NCBI GenBank assembly: GCA_015847255.1
Contig: JADLZK010010458.1
Span: forward strand, 186,001 to 250,000
Direction of reading: 5' to 3'
DNA from: Hyparrhenia diplandra
Taxonomy: Eukaryota; Streptophyta; Magnoliopsida; Poales; Poaceae
Length of the DNA stretch: 64,000 nucleotides
The notes beneath the pieces are model-generated. The model ran no database searches. It saw nothing but the letters and a program-made list of their open reading frames with translations, and had not been told where the DNA came from. This document shows, piece after piece, positions 11,701 through 22,099 of the stretch (positions within the stretch are counted from its first letter, which is position 1; every line of letters begins with the position of its first letter). Position numbers and translations under genes: made by a program.

Positions 11701-14700
11701 TTTCTTGATAAGTCATTTTGGGTGGATAACCAAGCAAAGGAAAGTGATACCGGAGATGATGATTCTGTTCCACTGTATGATCGGGAGTTTACCTTGGGCT
11801 CAACTCCTCTGGGTGATTCATCAAACACTGAAAGGTATAGGTTATTATATTAGAGTTAAATTCACGGGCGATCTCTAAACTTGCACGGTGGTATCATTTG
11901 GGTCCCTAACTCTTGAATTTTGATCGGTCCCAAACTCGTATGACAGTGTCATTTGGGTCCCCAACTCTTTAATATTGATATTTGAGTCCTAAAACTTATA
12001 TGGCGGTGTCATCTAGGCCTCGAACTTGCACGTCAACATACATATGGCACTAATGTGGCCTGCTCATTATGTGTTGACATGCAAGTTTAGGGACCTAGAT
12101 GACAACTATACAAGTTCTAGGACTCAAAATTCAAAATTCGAGAGCTGGGGACCCAGATGACATTGTCAGTTTAGGGACCCATAAATCAAGATTTGATAGT
12201 TAGGGACTCAGATGGCACCTTCGTGCAAGTTTAGGGATCACTGGATGACTTTTACTCTTATCTATACTGTCCCTAGTCATATTTTTATTGCCTGATGTGT
12301 AATGAAAACTTTGGAGCTTGTCAGTTTCCTTATTTTTTTTTCCTTCTTCTTCCAGATATGAACTCTGACATTATTGTCACCATCTATATAGAAATTGCCA
12401 TTTTTCTTGATCATTTAAGACCTGTTTGGGATGCTTGAATTTTGTCAGAAGTCTGTTATGCATGAATATGTTCCTACTTCGACATGAATTAGGGATTTTC
12501 CTGCATTCCATTTAAGGGCTTCAATGGTTGTCAGTTTTTAGATATTCACTGGCTCAATATTCATCAATCAACCATTTTCATGTGTCAGCATCTTAATCTA
12601 TCTCGCGTATGCTATTGTCTCAAATTTATCCCTATAATTATTTAGAGGAAAAAAAATCTTGGCGGTATTAATGTATATGCACTCAGACTCAATAGGCTAA
12701 TGGATGAATTGTCCCTCATTTTTTATCTTGTGGCAAGTCGGGGTGCCTTGTTATTAATTCGTTGTAACTCACCATTATTGTTTACTAGATAAATTACAAA
12801 ATTATGCCTGAAATGGTCTTTTAACAGCTGATATTAGTTCGTGTGGCATTGTCTGGTTCTACCATTGTCTGGCTATAACACATAAAATTCGTGTGCTTAG
12901 TTTTTTTTTTATTCTGGCACTGTCTGTTTGTTCTGGCATTTTGTTATTATTCTTCTAAAGATTCTAAAGATAGACCTCCATTTTTGGATTTTGATGACCA
13001 TTCCCATTGTAAATGTTATAATTACATTTTCACTTGGACCAACAACTGATGTACCCTGTCTCTCTGACAGCAGGGCGGATAAGGGACGATTCACGCTGCT
13101 TCAATTGTGGTTCTTATAGCCATGCTCTGAAGGATTGCCCAAAGCCTCGGGACAACGTCGCAATTAGCAATGCCGAAAGCAGCATAATTTGAAAAGAAAC
13201 CAATCTAATGTGAACCGTGTACAAAATCGATACTACCAGAAAACGCCTGGCAAATTTGATGATCTGAAAGCTGGAGTACTGGGACCTGAAACTAGGCAAT
13301 GCTTGGGGATCGGGGTATTGACTATATCAGTTTCAGTCTAAGTTTGAAAATCCTGATTTTATTGATACAATGGTCATGTTTGACTTGTCTACCAGTACGA
13401 ATAAGTATTCTGATGCATATAGAGTGAGTTAAAAAATGACATTTATTTGCATTCCTGTTAGCTATGAAATACTACTGCATTTGAGCATTCATGAGATGAA
13501 AATTTTATTACTCTCAATACAGGACCCATGCGACTTAAGTTAGTTTTGTGCATCATGTTTGTACACTTAATGAAATAGCATATACGTGTTAAAATAGCAA
13601 CTTTTGTCTATTGAAGTGTCGTGTTTATTGTGTGGATAACTGCATGGGGTTCCTATCGTTCAAGGTTAAGTAGTTTTGTGGAGTGCAATACCCTTTGTCT
13701 TCTTTACCATCAACCATGATTAATAGAATTCCATGTCCATAGTTGGAAGATCCACATCATGTTTATATGCAACTAAATGCATCTGTCGGCCTGCTGGTAT
13801 AACAATTGCAATAAGATTTTCCTAGTGACTTTCCTATTAGCAAATGATGCAAGAAGCCTCAACAACGTGGTTATAACACTGCAAAATTAAGACTTCTCGC
13901 ACTTGATCTGGTTGCCCTCTGAGCAGTCATTCATTTTGCTACAGGAGTACTAGTCCTATGTGTTTTTCATTTTTTATTTTTGGGATCGAATGATCTCTCA
14001 TGCTGAACACATAATTGACTTAACTGTACAAAGTTTATTTTGAAATGGTAGAATCACATTGTAAGTATAACTATGTTTTGCAGGAAAATGATCCCCCTCC
14101 TTGGCTGCATAGAATGCGTGAGTTAGGGTATCCTCCGGGCTACCTAGGTAAGCCCAACTTCAGTACATATTTTAATGTATGCAAAGTATGCAAACTTTTG
14201 TTTCTGATGCTCATAGTTTGGACTACTCTAGTTTAAAAGAAAACCACATAGTTGCATTGGATGAGTTCTTTGAACATTTTTTACTAGGCCTGTTCGACCA
14301 ATCAATTATATACATTGTTTTATCCTACAAACACGTGCAATCCAATTTGCTTCATTCAAGTCATACAGTGAACAGCATCACCATCAGGATGGCATGTGAA
14401 TTCCATATGCGTATATGTTTGTTTACATTATTTGGCATCGCATAAGTTTTATAGCAGATGTTTTCATCATGATATTGTTGCTCACAAATTTTTCTTTTTA
14501 GATGTGGTTGAGGATGAAGATAGACCTTCTGGTATTACCATATTTGGAGATGATGAGGTGAAACTAGAGTTTGAGGAGGGAGAGCTTTCAGAGCAAGGCG
14601 AAGCATCCTCACCTAAGAAACAGATGACAGTGGAATTCCCTGGAATAAACGCTCCCATCCCAGAAAATGGTGACCAGTGGCTTTGGGGTAGTGCCCCGCC

Positions 14701-15037
14701 CCAGTCCTCAGGCCGCCACCACTCATTGGATTCGAGGGATTACCGTGATAGAGGACCTCCCGGTGCTGATCATTATTCATCGAGATACCACTCCCACGAT
14801 TATGGGTCTATGAGCCCAAGCTTAGGGAGGTCACACTCAGACAGAGACAGAGACAGGTGGAGAAGCCCGCCTCGCTATGATAATATGCCAGCAGACGATG
14901 GTGCCTGGACCCCACATTCATACCCCAGCAGGCAGTACTCGGGCCACTACAGCTCGAGCTCTGAGATGTCGTCACGCCATTCCAGGGATAGAGACAGAGA
15001 CAGGCATGACAGCAGGCACTACCACCACCGTAGATGA
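8750..15037 (+). CDS. ZCCHC8: ZCCHC8-type zinc-knuckle/PSP-domain protein (frame lesions present)
   Basis: ZCCHC8 proteins scaffold the nuclear exosome targeting (NEXT) complex with the helicase MTR4 and an RNA-binding protein, directing nuclear RNA decay. Exons read from splice sites: 8750 to about 9150, 9362-9437, 9559-9634, 9942-10025, 11713-11834, about 13074-13314, 14084-14147 and 14502-15037. Exon 1 is acidic; exons 2-3 give RVIYSDLTR and KRKLMQLMQQWSEWQARRQ. The sixth exon carries the CCHC knuckle CFNCGSYSHALKDC; the next gives the PSP-domain signature DPPPWLHRMRELGYPPGYL. The last exon ends in an Arg/Asp/Ser/His-rich tail. Lesions: a one-base loss is needed near 8809-8822 to join MASDEFISLEP with the rest of exon 1, another near 13170 after the knuckle, and the 11834/13074 splice is out of frame by one. 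Either an unpolished but real gene or a young pseudogene; family assignment is firm. Confidence 0.85.
9102..9165 (+). repeat. 33-bp in-frame tandem duplication in exon 1
   Basis: A unit of 33 bases (11 codons) starting cagcatctctgttgaagaa occurs at 9102 and 9135. It repeats the peptide SISVEESRIL in the coding exon close to its 3' boundary. The exact donor of this exon is uncertain, partly because the duplication copies the candidate splice region. Confidence 0.8.
10321..10616. mobile_element. Foldback MITE in intron 4 of the ZCCHC8-like gene
   Basis: The ends are inverted repeats: agagtaaaa then gcaactattttgac and gttgcaagaa on the left, and the inverse (ttcttgcaac, gtcaaaatagc, tactct) on the right. 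Ends beginning AGAGTAAA are shared with two other foldback elements in the window (11852 and 52724). It lies wholly within an intron and would form an RNA hairpin in the primary transcript. Confidence 0.7.
10649..11000. mobile_element. Tourist/PIF-Harbinger-like MITE in intron 4
   Basis: The element starts gagcaactccaagag and ends cttggagatgctc, an inverted repeat, with TAA on each side (10646-10648 and 11001-11003). A three-base TWA duplication with GAGCATCTCCAA-like ends is the mark of the PIF/Harbinger superfamily in grasses. It is non-coding. Confidence 0.75.
11852..12258. mobile_element. Long foldback MITE in intron 5
   Basis: The left arm (agagttaaattcacgggcg then ctctaaacttgcac) is the inverse of the right arm (gtgcaagtttagggatcact then gacttttactct). 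Inside, the phrase gggtccctaactct and its inverse recur, so almost the whole element can fold into one long hairpin. It sits in intron 5, between coding exons ending at 11834 and starting near 13074. Confidence 0.8.
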
Positions 15038-15217
15038 GTCAAGCCAGCTGATTTGTACCATATCCTTTTGCTGAAGAATCCTATACCTGACGCCTTCGGT
15101 CTGACATAGAAGCAGTCCTGTGGTAGTTTCTGAAGTTTTGAAAATTCCTTTCCTTCCAATACATTTTTGCAGCACTGCTCCCAAATCCATGGTAGGCAGT
15201 GTGACTTTGTCTCATCT

Positions 15218-15463
15218 GGTCCTTGAATCCGACTGAGCTGTATCTGTGTTGTATGACTGCCTTTCTCTCATCTGCAACTCCTGCACATTTCTTGACAGTG
15301 GTCCTTGAATCCGACTGAGCTGTATCTGTGTTGTATGACTGCCTTTCTCTCTTCTGCAACTCCTGCACATTTCTTGACAGTGGTCCTTGAATCCGACTGA
15401 GCTGTATCTGTGTTGTATACCGCCTTTCTCTCATCTGCAACTCCTGCTCAGTTCTTGACAATT
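15218..15463 (+). repeat. 82-bp tandem triplication in the 3' UTR
   Basis: Three head-to-tail copies start at 15218, 15300 and 15382, each beginning ggtccttgaatccgactgag. The period is exactly 82 bases; the third copy has a small deletion and substitutions. The array starts about 180 bases after the stop codon of the ZCCHC8-like gene, so it is probably in that gene's 3' UTR. Confidence 0.9.
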
Positions 15464-16752
15464 ATGGCCTATACTGTACAATGTAAATCTTAATCCTGTT
15501 GTGGACAGAAGAAAGATGGGTTCATGCATGTTCGGTAAAAGCATGTGATAAAGATTATATGTTCACTGCTCGGATATCATTTGGCAGAGCTCTATTGTTT
15601 ACTAATGCCTTGCCTTTGCTCGGATCAAGCATTCTTTTTCATGCTGTGAGTCTTAGGTTGACAATGCAGTGTCAGCAAAGCTGCCGCTACACTGAGCGAC
15701 AGGTTAGTTTTCTGGAGCTATGCTATGCTCCTTTTGCTTGCTGGCTTTTGCGGATCGCATACATGCGGCTGCGAGTATGCCTGTATATTGATTGTAGGAG
15801 GGGCGATTTGATTCGCCTAGAGTTTGCTGGTTGTATAGGCTATGATACTTTTTTTGTTAGGTGTCAGTCGCTGGGAACAAAAGATTGCGTTCCTCACACA
15901 AATTCCCCACTAGGATAGGAATATGGGATGGACTGCTTGGTCATGCATATTGGTGAGCACTATTTCCTCTAGTCCTCTATAGTATACACAGGATGTCCTC
16001 AGCCTCTCGAACTTGTGGCCACCTGTGCATATTGGGCTTGGTTGTAGCAACATGCACACGCACTGGGCTTGTTTGGATGCAACCCTGGACCGGTTGTCTG
16101 GGCATTTCACCTGCCTGTGAACTGCCTACCACCAATTGCAAAGATGCCTTGGCCAGGCAGATGAAGAATTAGTTGGACCGTTTGGTTGAAGCCCTGGACA
16201 TCAGCCTGAGTGGGTAGAACAGCCAGGCAGCGATTGGATCATTGGTTGCCTGGCCGGAGTTGCACCCACAATTGATTAAAATAAACTGGAGTTGAGATTA
16301 ACTAACAAATAAAACATTTTAGTTTACGAAGTCATGGCCATAGCCAAGTATGTGGGCATATAATAACCATAGCCACATGCGCGCCATGTTTCTAATAATA
16401 ATTTTACCTAAATGATATGGAATTCCACTAATGCCGGAAATACGTACATCAAAAATAATGAAGGATTCAAAATCATAAAGTTATTAAAAAAATAAATACA
16501 AATGCTTCACAAAAGAAATCCCATATATAGAAGTGAAAAAAATGAATCTATACACAACAAAACTTACATATACAAGTATCCAAAAATGTTGGTTTAAAAA
16601 CACGTTGAAATACAATGACACAAAGCAAGCTACAAAATGACAAAAAAGTATCTTCTAAAGTGTTATGCTGTGTTTTTTTTTTTTTTTTTTGAAGAAGTGC
16701 TATGAATATTTTGGTAAACAAACTGAGATACTGGAGATGGTACGGTACCATG
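15464..16752. other. Intergenic spacer between convergent genes
   Basis: No gene is supported. It contains the probable 3' end of the upstream gene, a poly(T) run near 16673-16690, and a region around 16070-16270 with tttgga/ccctgga phrases that resembles a decayed MITE. The flanking genes converge here. Confidence 0.5.
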
Positions 16753-18961
16753 CTAGAGGCGACCGCAGTCATACTTGGCATGCCTAAGCGACTTGCTGCC
16801 CAAAAGAATGAGCACGGCGACGCAGGCCAGCTTGGTGATCGGAGCCGGCGAGCGCACCAGCAGCGCCCCCACTGTGAAGGACTCGAGCGACATCAGCGCC
16901 AACCTTGGCCTCCTCTCCCTGATGTAGTCCCCGATCGCCTCGCCGATCATCTTCTAGCGCGCCGCCGGGGCCAGGTCGCCTTTTTCCCCGGCACCGTCGC
17001 CCACGGCCCGCGCGAGCACGATGGCGTCCTCCAGCCCCGCCGAGCCGCCCTGCCCGATGAACGGGCCCATGGCGTGCATCGCGTCGCCGGCCACCGTCAC
17101 GGTGCCCTTCTGGAAGTTGCCGAAGACGACCTCCCACGGCGGACGGTACCAGAAGTCCGTGGCCAAGTTGAGCGACTCCGGGTCCGAGTCGCGCACCATG
17201 TCGATGATCTCGGCCGGGCAGTCCACGTCTTGCATCTCCTTTAGCGCCACATCCCTCACTGCCTTCAGGTCCTTGGTGTCGACATCTGCTGGTCGTTAAT
17301 GGCATCATCAGACATGGATAAATGGATAAATCTTGTCTAGATCCCACCGGGTGAAGTGAATACCGTACCGTACCTGTGGAAGGTTTGGGCATGGATATGT
17401 AGAAATGGACAAGATTGTCCGTGATTGTGAACCGGCCGACGAAGAAATCACCGACTCGTAGGCGCAGGAACTCCTTCTCGAAAGAATGGCCATGGGGATA
17501 TCTTGTGAACCCCCGGAACACTGGGCGTGGGATGGTTCTGATCGGAGACAGCCCGAGGTACTTAGCCACCACGGAGTAGATGCCCTCGCACCCGATCAGG
17601 ACCTGAATTTTGTTTGATTTGGCGGCAGAGTTTAATTTCAGGCAGAGAATGATGTATATTGGAGATGATCATCAACTGATACGACCGGACTGGGACGTCC
17701 GTATGCAACTGCAAAGTTTACCTACCTTGGCCTTCATGGTAGTACCATCCACCATTGTCAGGACGGCGCCATGGCCGCCGGCGGGATCGGCATCGATGGC
17801 AGCGATGCGGCAGCCGAAGCGGATCGTCCCTGCAGGTATGCCCTTGGCCAGTGCCTCGATCAGGTCCTTTCTGTTTAAGCATCGGAACTCCGTCCTGGGT
17901 ATCAAGAAAGAGATCAATAAGATTGCATGCATTTTTGCTGCTTTGGTTAAAGCGTATCAGGACGTACATGAAGGTAATTAAACTCATGGATCGAGTTCTG
18001 ACCTTACTGGATACTTTTTCTCGGCTAGTTTTGTCTCCCTGCTGCCATACGTCATGATACCTGAAATCGTTTTTCCAAATTAATTTTGATATAATAGGTA
18101 TATCATTGGTGGTCAAATCAAACGATACAGATTCCTAGCTAATTCAAGGCTGTTGTATGTATAAAATGAAGGAAAGCATACATACGTGGTGATAAGATGG
18201 GCTGTCTCCCTGAGCTCTGCAGCGACGCCAAGCTGCTCCAGGACTCGCCATCCGTTCTTGTGGACGCCGATGCCCGCGCCTTCTGCTCGCAGGTTCCTAG
18301 ACTTCTCCAATACAAGACTAGCAATCCCTTTCCTGGTTGCAAGTCAAATCATCAGCAGTAAGTAATTCAGCATCCTTTGGTTTATTCTTCTTTTATCAGA
18401 GTTATAGAGAGCACGTTCAGAAATTAGAACCCGCAACTTCGATACAATGACGCCATTTGAGATCGGATAGGACACATATATATTACTCTTTGGATAGATA
18501 TGGGAACTGAAATTTGGAAAAAGACTGCCTCAACTAGTACATGGCTAACAGAAAATTTGACCACTGATATGAAATACTGACTCTGAACTAATAGTATCTT
18601 TACCGACACTCTGACGTACTAAATCCGTTCCATATTGTAGGTTGTTTGACTTTTTCAAACTCAACATTGACCATTCGCCTTATTCAAAAATGTATGCAAA
18701 ACATCAATTCATTTGTTGTCGTGCATGCTTTATTAATAAAAGTTCTTTAAAAATCACTTAAACTTGACTATATTTGCACAAATATTTTGAATAAGGCAAT
18801 CGGTCAAAGTTGAGGTTAAAAAAAATCAAAAAGACTTACAATTTGAAACAAAGGAGCAGAAGGATCGGAGCAAATGAGCTGACGCACCGGTGAAGAGCAA
18901 GAGCGGTGGCAAGGCCGCAGATGCCGCCGCCTATGATGACAATGCTATGGGACTCCGCCAT
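16753..18961 (-). CDS. FAD-dependent monooxygenase, MO1/CTF2 type, copy 1 (premature stop)
   Basis: This is a flavoprotein monooxygenase of the family related to zeaxanthin epoxidase and salicylate hydroxylase; the substrate is not known. Exons on the minus strand: 18961-18888, 18332-18186, 18060 to about 18008, 17894-17726, 17602-17374 and 17288-16753. Exon 1 gives the GxGxxG FAD/NAD-binding site IVIIGGGICGLATALALHR. The fifth exon has GCEGIYSVVAKYLG where the family DG motif usually reads GCDG. The last exon has GDAMHAMGPFIGQGGSAGLED, the second FAD-contact (GD) motif. Start chosen at the MAESHS methionine, as family members begin just before the FAD motif. Lesions: an in-frame TAG at 16954-16956 cuts off about 65 residues that otherwise continue to the family-like end YDCGRL, and one base appears lost at the exon 3 donor (ccagtaag). 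It may be a pseudogene or give a truncated enzyme. Confidence 0.8.
18618..18860. mobile_element. Stowaway-like MITE in intron 1 of monooxygenase copy 1
   Basis: The left end (aaatccgttccatattgtagg) is the inverse of the right end (cttacaatttgaaacaaagg), and gaccattcgccttattcaaaaat inside pairs with ttttgaataaggcaatcggtc. The ends are diverged, so exact limits are approximate. It fills about half of the first intron. Confidence 0.65.
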
Positions 18962-19067
18962 GCCTACTTGTACTTGCTCTGTCGTCGTCTGTGGGCGTCG
19001 ATCTGCTCCGTTGCTTGCTTCCTCGTTGCTCGATGTCTTCCGTGGGCAGTCCATCTCCTCTCTACTT

Positions 19068-19213
19068 CTCCTCCGTTCCAAATTGTAGTTCATTTTTAGC
19101 TTTTCTAGATCCATTTATTTTACTACGATCTGCAGACATAGTGTATAACTATTGCATTGCAAAACCAATGTATCTAGAAAAGCCAAATGAACTATAATTT
19201 GGAACGGAGGAAA
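19068..19213. mobile_element. Stowaway MITE upstream of monooxygenase copy 1
   Basis: A short near-perfect inverted repeat: ctcctccgttccaaattgtag at the left and the inverse ctataatttggaacggagg at the right, with an inner arm cttttctaga/tctagaaaag. It lies about 110 bases upstream of the start codon of the minus-strand gene, so it is inside the promoter or 5' UTR region. Confidence 0.8.
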
Positions 19214-20116
19214 TACTTATAGACGAAGCAAGCAATCCACTGCATGCATGCACTGCACTACAAATCCTCGCTCGCTCGCTTCTCAACCCCCGACGTCGAC
19301 TCGTCATCATCGTTGAATTGAATTTGAACGACGAGTGGAAACGAAACGGATCGGAAGCTGCATGCCCAGGCGCCACCGCCACATGATCTGCGGCGAGCCG
19401 AGCCGGCTACACGTGCGTCGCCGTCCACGTCGCGTGACGTCAGTGTCCGATGCTCTCTGCCTCCTCTGCACCGCTAACGCACACGCCCGTCGACGCGTCC
19501 GATGCAAGTCCACTGGCTAGTAGCCGGAGCACCGGGCCCAGATGCGCTTGGGCAGCACGGAACGGGAGAATTGAAGCAACCAGACTTCAATTCAAATTCA
19601 AACACACAAACAATTCATCCCGATGAGGATTAGTAGGATTCACACAAAGGACAATTCCAACACAAACGATTAGTCCGCTGCCTTTGCGAACTCGAGGCGA
19701 CCAGTCGCGCCACCACGCCGATGATGGGCAAGGGCAAAGGCATGCAGCCAAGACGACGGTCGACGCACGGGAGTAACGGACATGGACTATACCATCTTTT
19801 TTTTTCTTTTTCTTTTTTTTGACAAGAACTACTACATCATCTTTATTACTACTAGTAAGCATGTACTTGTGATTTGATTTTTTTACTTCAAGTTTAATTA
19901 CTTGTCTTATTATAAAAAAATTGTGCAAACATTGTAAAATTTAAGTTGTTCTTGAAGAACTTTATTTTAAAAGGCGACAATAGATTTGTTGGATTTTTAT
20001 TAGACAAAGAAATCACGAAAAACAAGGTATACAAAAATTACAACTCGACTGATACAAACTCGATTTCCAGTTATTATGTCCGGGATGGAGTCTGGTTTCC
20101 AAGACTAATTTGGTTG
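19214..20116. other. Upstream region of monooxygenase copy 1, no gene seen
   Basis: No supported gene. GC content is high around 19260-19520, consistent with a promoter or an unrelated fragment, and a pyrimidine-rich tract lies near 19796-19820. Confidence 0.4.
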
Positions 20117-20320
20117 ATATCATTCTTGCACATCCTTGCTACTTGGTCCGCCGGTAAAGCTCTCTGTTGGAAGGTTCTTCGGTTTTCGTTCCTTCCATAG
20201 GTTCCACCAAAAATAGATCATAAATCCGTCGAAATTTCTTCGATTCCTTTTATGCACTTTTGCGCGACACTTCCTCCAGTATCCGTGTACCAATCCTGAG
20301 ATGGGTATTACTTTCAATTT
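20117..20320 (-). mobile_element. LINE ORF2 C-terminal relic
   Basis: On the minus strand the frame reads RNRRNFDGFMIYFWWNLWKE, the characteristic Trp-rich C-terminal end of plant L1-type LINE reverse-transcriptase proteins (FxxxxxxxWxLWKERN). Only this short piece remains. Confidence 0.6.
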
Positions 20321-20960
20321 CCTGAAGAACTTTTGTTAATAAAGAAAGTCACGACAAAAGAAGTGATATTTTTAACATAAACTCTTGAAACAGACCAGTA
20401 GTAAAACCTAGTGTCAAATGGCCACCACGAACGCTGATGTCGATGATCTAACCAACTCAGCTATTCTCTGTGGAGAATAAAAGTGGAGAGCGAAGATGCT
20501 AATAATGTGTTGCGAGTAGAATTGCGAGTAAAAGTGAATGACACAAATGTAGGCAAATGAACTCGTTGTCTTTATTCCATTGATCAGATGACATATATAC
20601 ACAATCAAGGAGAGGTTACAGGAGGAAGCTTTCCCGAAGTGGCGGTAATCTTCTGTAAGGGCGAAGTCTTCGCGGGGAAGACTTCCCATGTACGAGGGAA
20701 CGTTGTGGTTCCTTTGATCGAGATAGTATGTGGATCGGTTGAGATCACCCTTCCCAGATATTTGTAACACTTAATATCATAATTTGCAATAGAGAGGGTG
20801 CGTGCATAGGTTGAGTACTTGAGTGGCACAAAGAGCTCCGAAGCTCTGATGATAAACCAGAAGTAGAAGCACCGGCCGGACTACGGACGGTGCGGTTCCA
20901 CACAACAAACCAAACAACACTGTCAACTTATCATTATTCAGAATGACATCAATCAAACAT
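20321..20960. other. Intergenic, no gene supported
   Basis: Short minus-strand open frames occur (20414-20770, 20605-20829) but show no family resemblance, no splice logic and no domain. I see nothing further here. Confidence 0.4.
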
Positions 20961-20965
20961 ACTAA

Positions 20966-21246
20966 AACATATTCCCTCCATTTATTTATCTCCTTCGCTT
21001 TAGCATTTGCCGCAATGACCACGGAGCACTCAAGTTTGCATTTATTCATCTTAGAATAAGTACATATGAGAAGTCACAAGTAAGTAACAGCCAATGAGCG
21101 ACAAAAGGGCAATAAATGTAGGTAAGTGGTAGTCAATGAGCGCCAAAGGAGTGATAAATGTATGCAAGTTCCAAGCTAATATGAAAAAAGATTTTTGAAT
21201 AAAACGTTTTTACTTAGATGAAGGAGATTCATGAATAGAGGGAGTA
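20966..21246. mobile_element. Stowaway-like MITE with inner direct repeats
   Basis: The left end ctccatttatttatctccttc pairs with the right end gaaggagattcatgaatagaggga. Inside, a unit containing aagtaagtaacagccaatgagcg and ggtaagtggtagtcaatgagcg is duplicated with a spacing of about 46 bases (near 21078 and 21124). Limits are approximate. Confidence 0.65.
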
Positions 21247-21402
21247 TATCGCTGTTGGGAGCGTGAATAATTAGGCATATGGGCACATCTTGACATCGAT
21301 CAAATATTACTAAAACTTGTGTATATGAAGTGCAATAATTAAGCATATGGTCACAACTTGATATTTTGGGTTTCAACTTTCAACATCACAAGGAGCACAC
21401 AT

Positions 21403-21664
21403 TGCAAGCAGTCGTACGAATCCTACTTCTAGATACAGAGGCCTTCGACGAGATGTTCCCAACGTGCAGGGCAAGGTCTCGTAGAGCAGCTCGCCTTCCT
21501 TTGGGCATGGTCCTATAGGCCCGCTGGTAGTTTAGGTTGGTCCAGGGTTGTTATGGCTAAAATGTAGTTCAAGGTGCTGGCCGGGCCAGGGTACGGCCTC
21601 TCTTGTAAAAAACTTCTTCCTTCTTAATACGAAGATACACAATACTCTTGCGTATTTACGAAAA
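21403..21664 (+). mobile_element. 5'-truncated LINE 3' end with target duplication
   Basis: The block ends in cttcttaatacgaagataca, then cttgcgtatttacgaaaaaa, a typical grass LINE 3' tail. It is bracketed by a direct repeat of aaggagcacacat (21390-21402 and about 21665-21677), a 13-bp target duplication. Only about 260 bases of 3' UTR were inserted. Confidence 0.75.
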
Positions 21665-22099
21665 AAGGAGCACACATGTGACATGTGACGGAATATGGAC
21701 AATAGTTCATGAATACATAATGCAAAATATATAGGTCAGTGTATCAGTTTATCGGTGGTAATCGGTCTGTGTTAGCTTCATCAGCGACAAGTCTGTATTT
21801 AAGCCATACGTACATTTTATGTTTCAAGGCAGGTCAAATCTTTGTTTTCAAATTAGTGCACGCTACACTCTTCGAACAGTATACCAATGCTAAATTTGAC
21901 TAAGGTTAAAAATGCCAAATTTGATTATAAATATATATACAACATTTTAGTAAAATATAACTTTTCGTAGGCCAACTGGTTAGAGCAGCTAGGTCATGGT
22001 CGATGCTATGAGGGCCCTGGGTAATATAAAATGGAGTGGCAGTCGTCCCTTCTAATTTTATTTTTTAACCTATTTAAATGAATAATCTACCCTACTAAC
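21665..22099. other. Intergenic, AT-rich
   Basis: No gene. A tRNA-like phrase, ggccaactggttagagca, occurs near 21970 without a matching B box, so it is not called as a tRNA. A decayed repeat is possible. Confidence 0.4.

Noticed and set aside
15218..15463. CRISPR-like array
   Set aside because: The units are adjacent 82-bp copies without spacers and lie in a plant 3' UTR.
16784..17572. Long overlapping open frames opposite and beside monooxygenase copy 1
   Set aside because: They are shadows of a GC-rich exon; the true frame is set by the FAD and GD motifs and by splice sites.
21962..22020. tRNA gene (ggccaactggttagagca)
   Set aside because: Only a D-arm-like phrase is present; no anticodon arm, T arm or acceptor pairing can be drawn.
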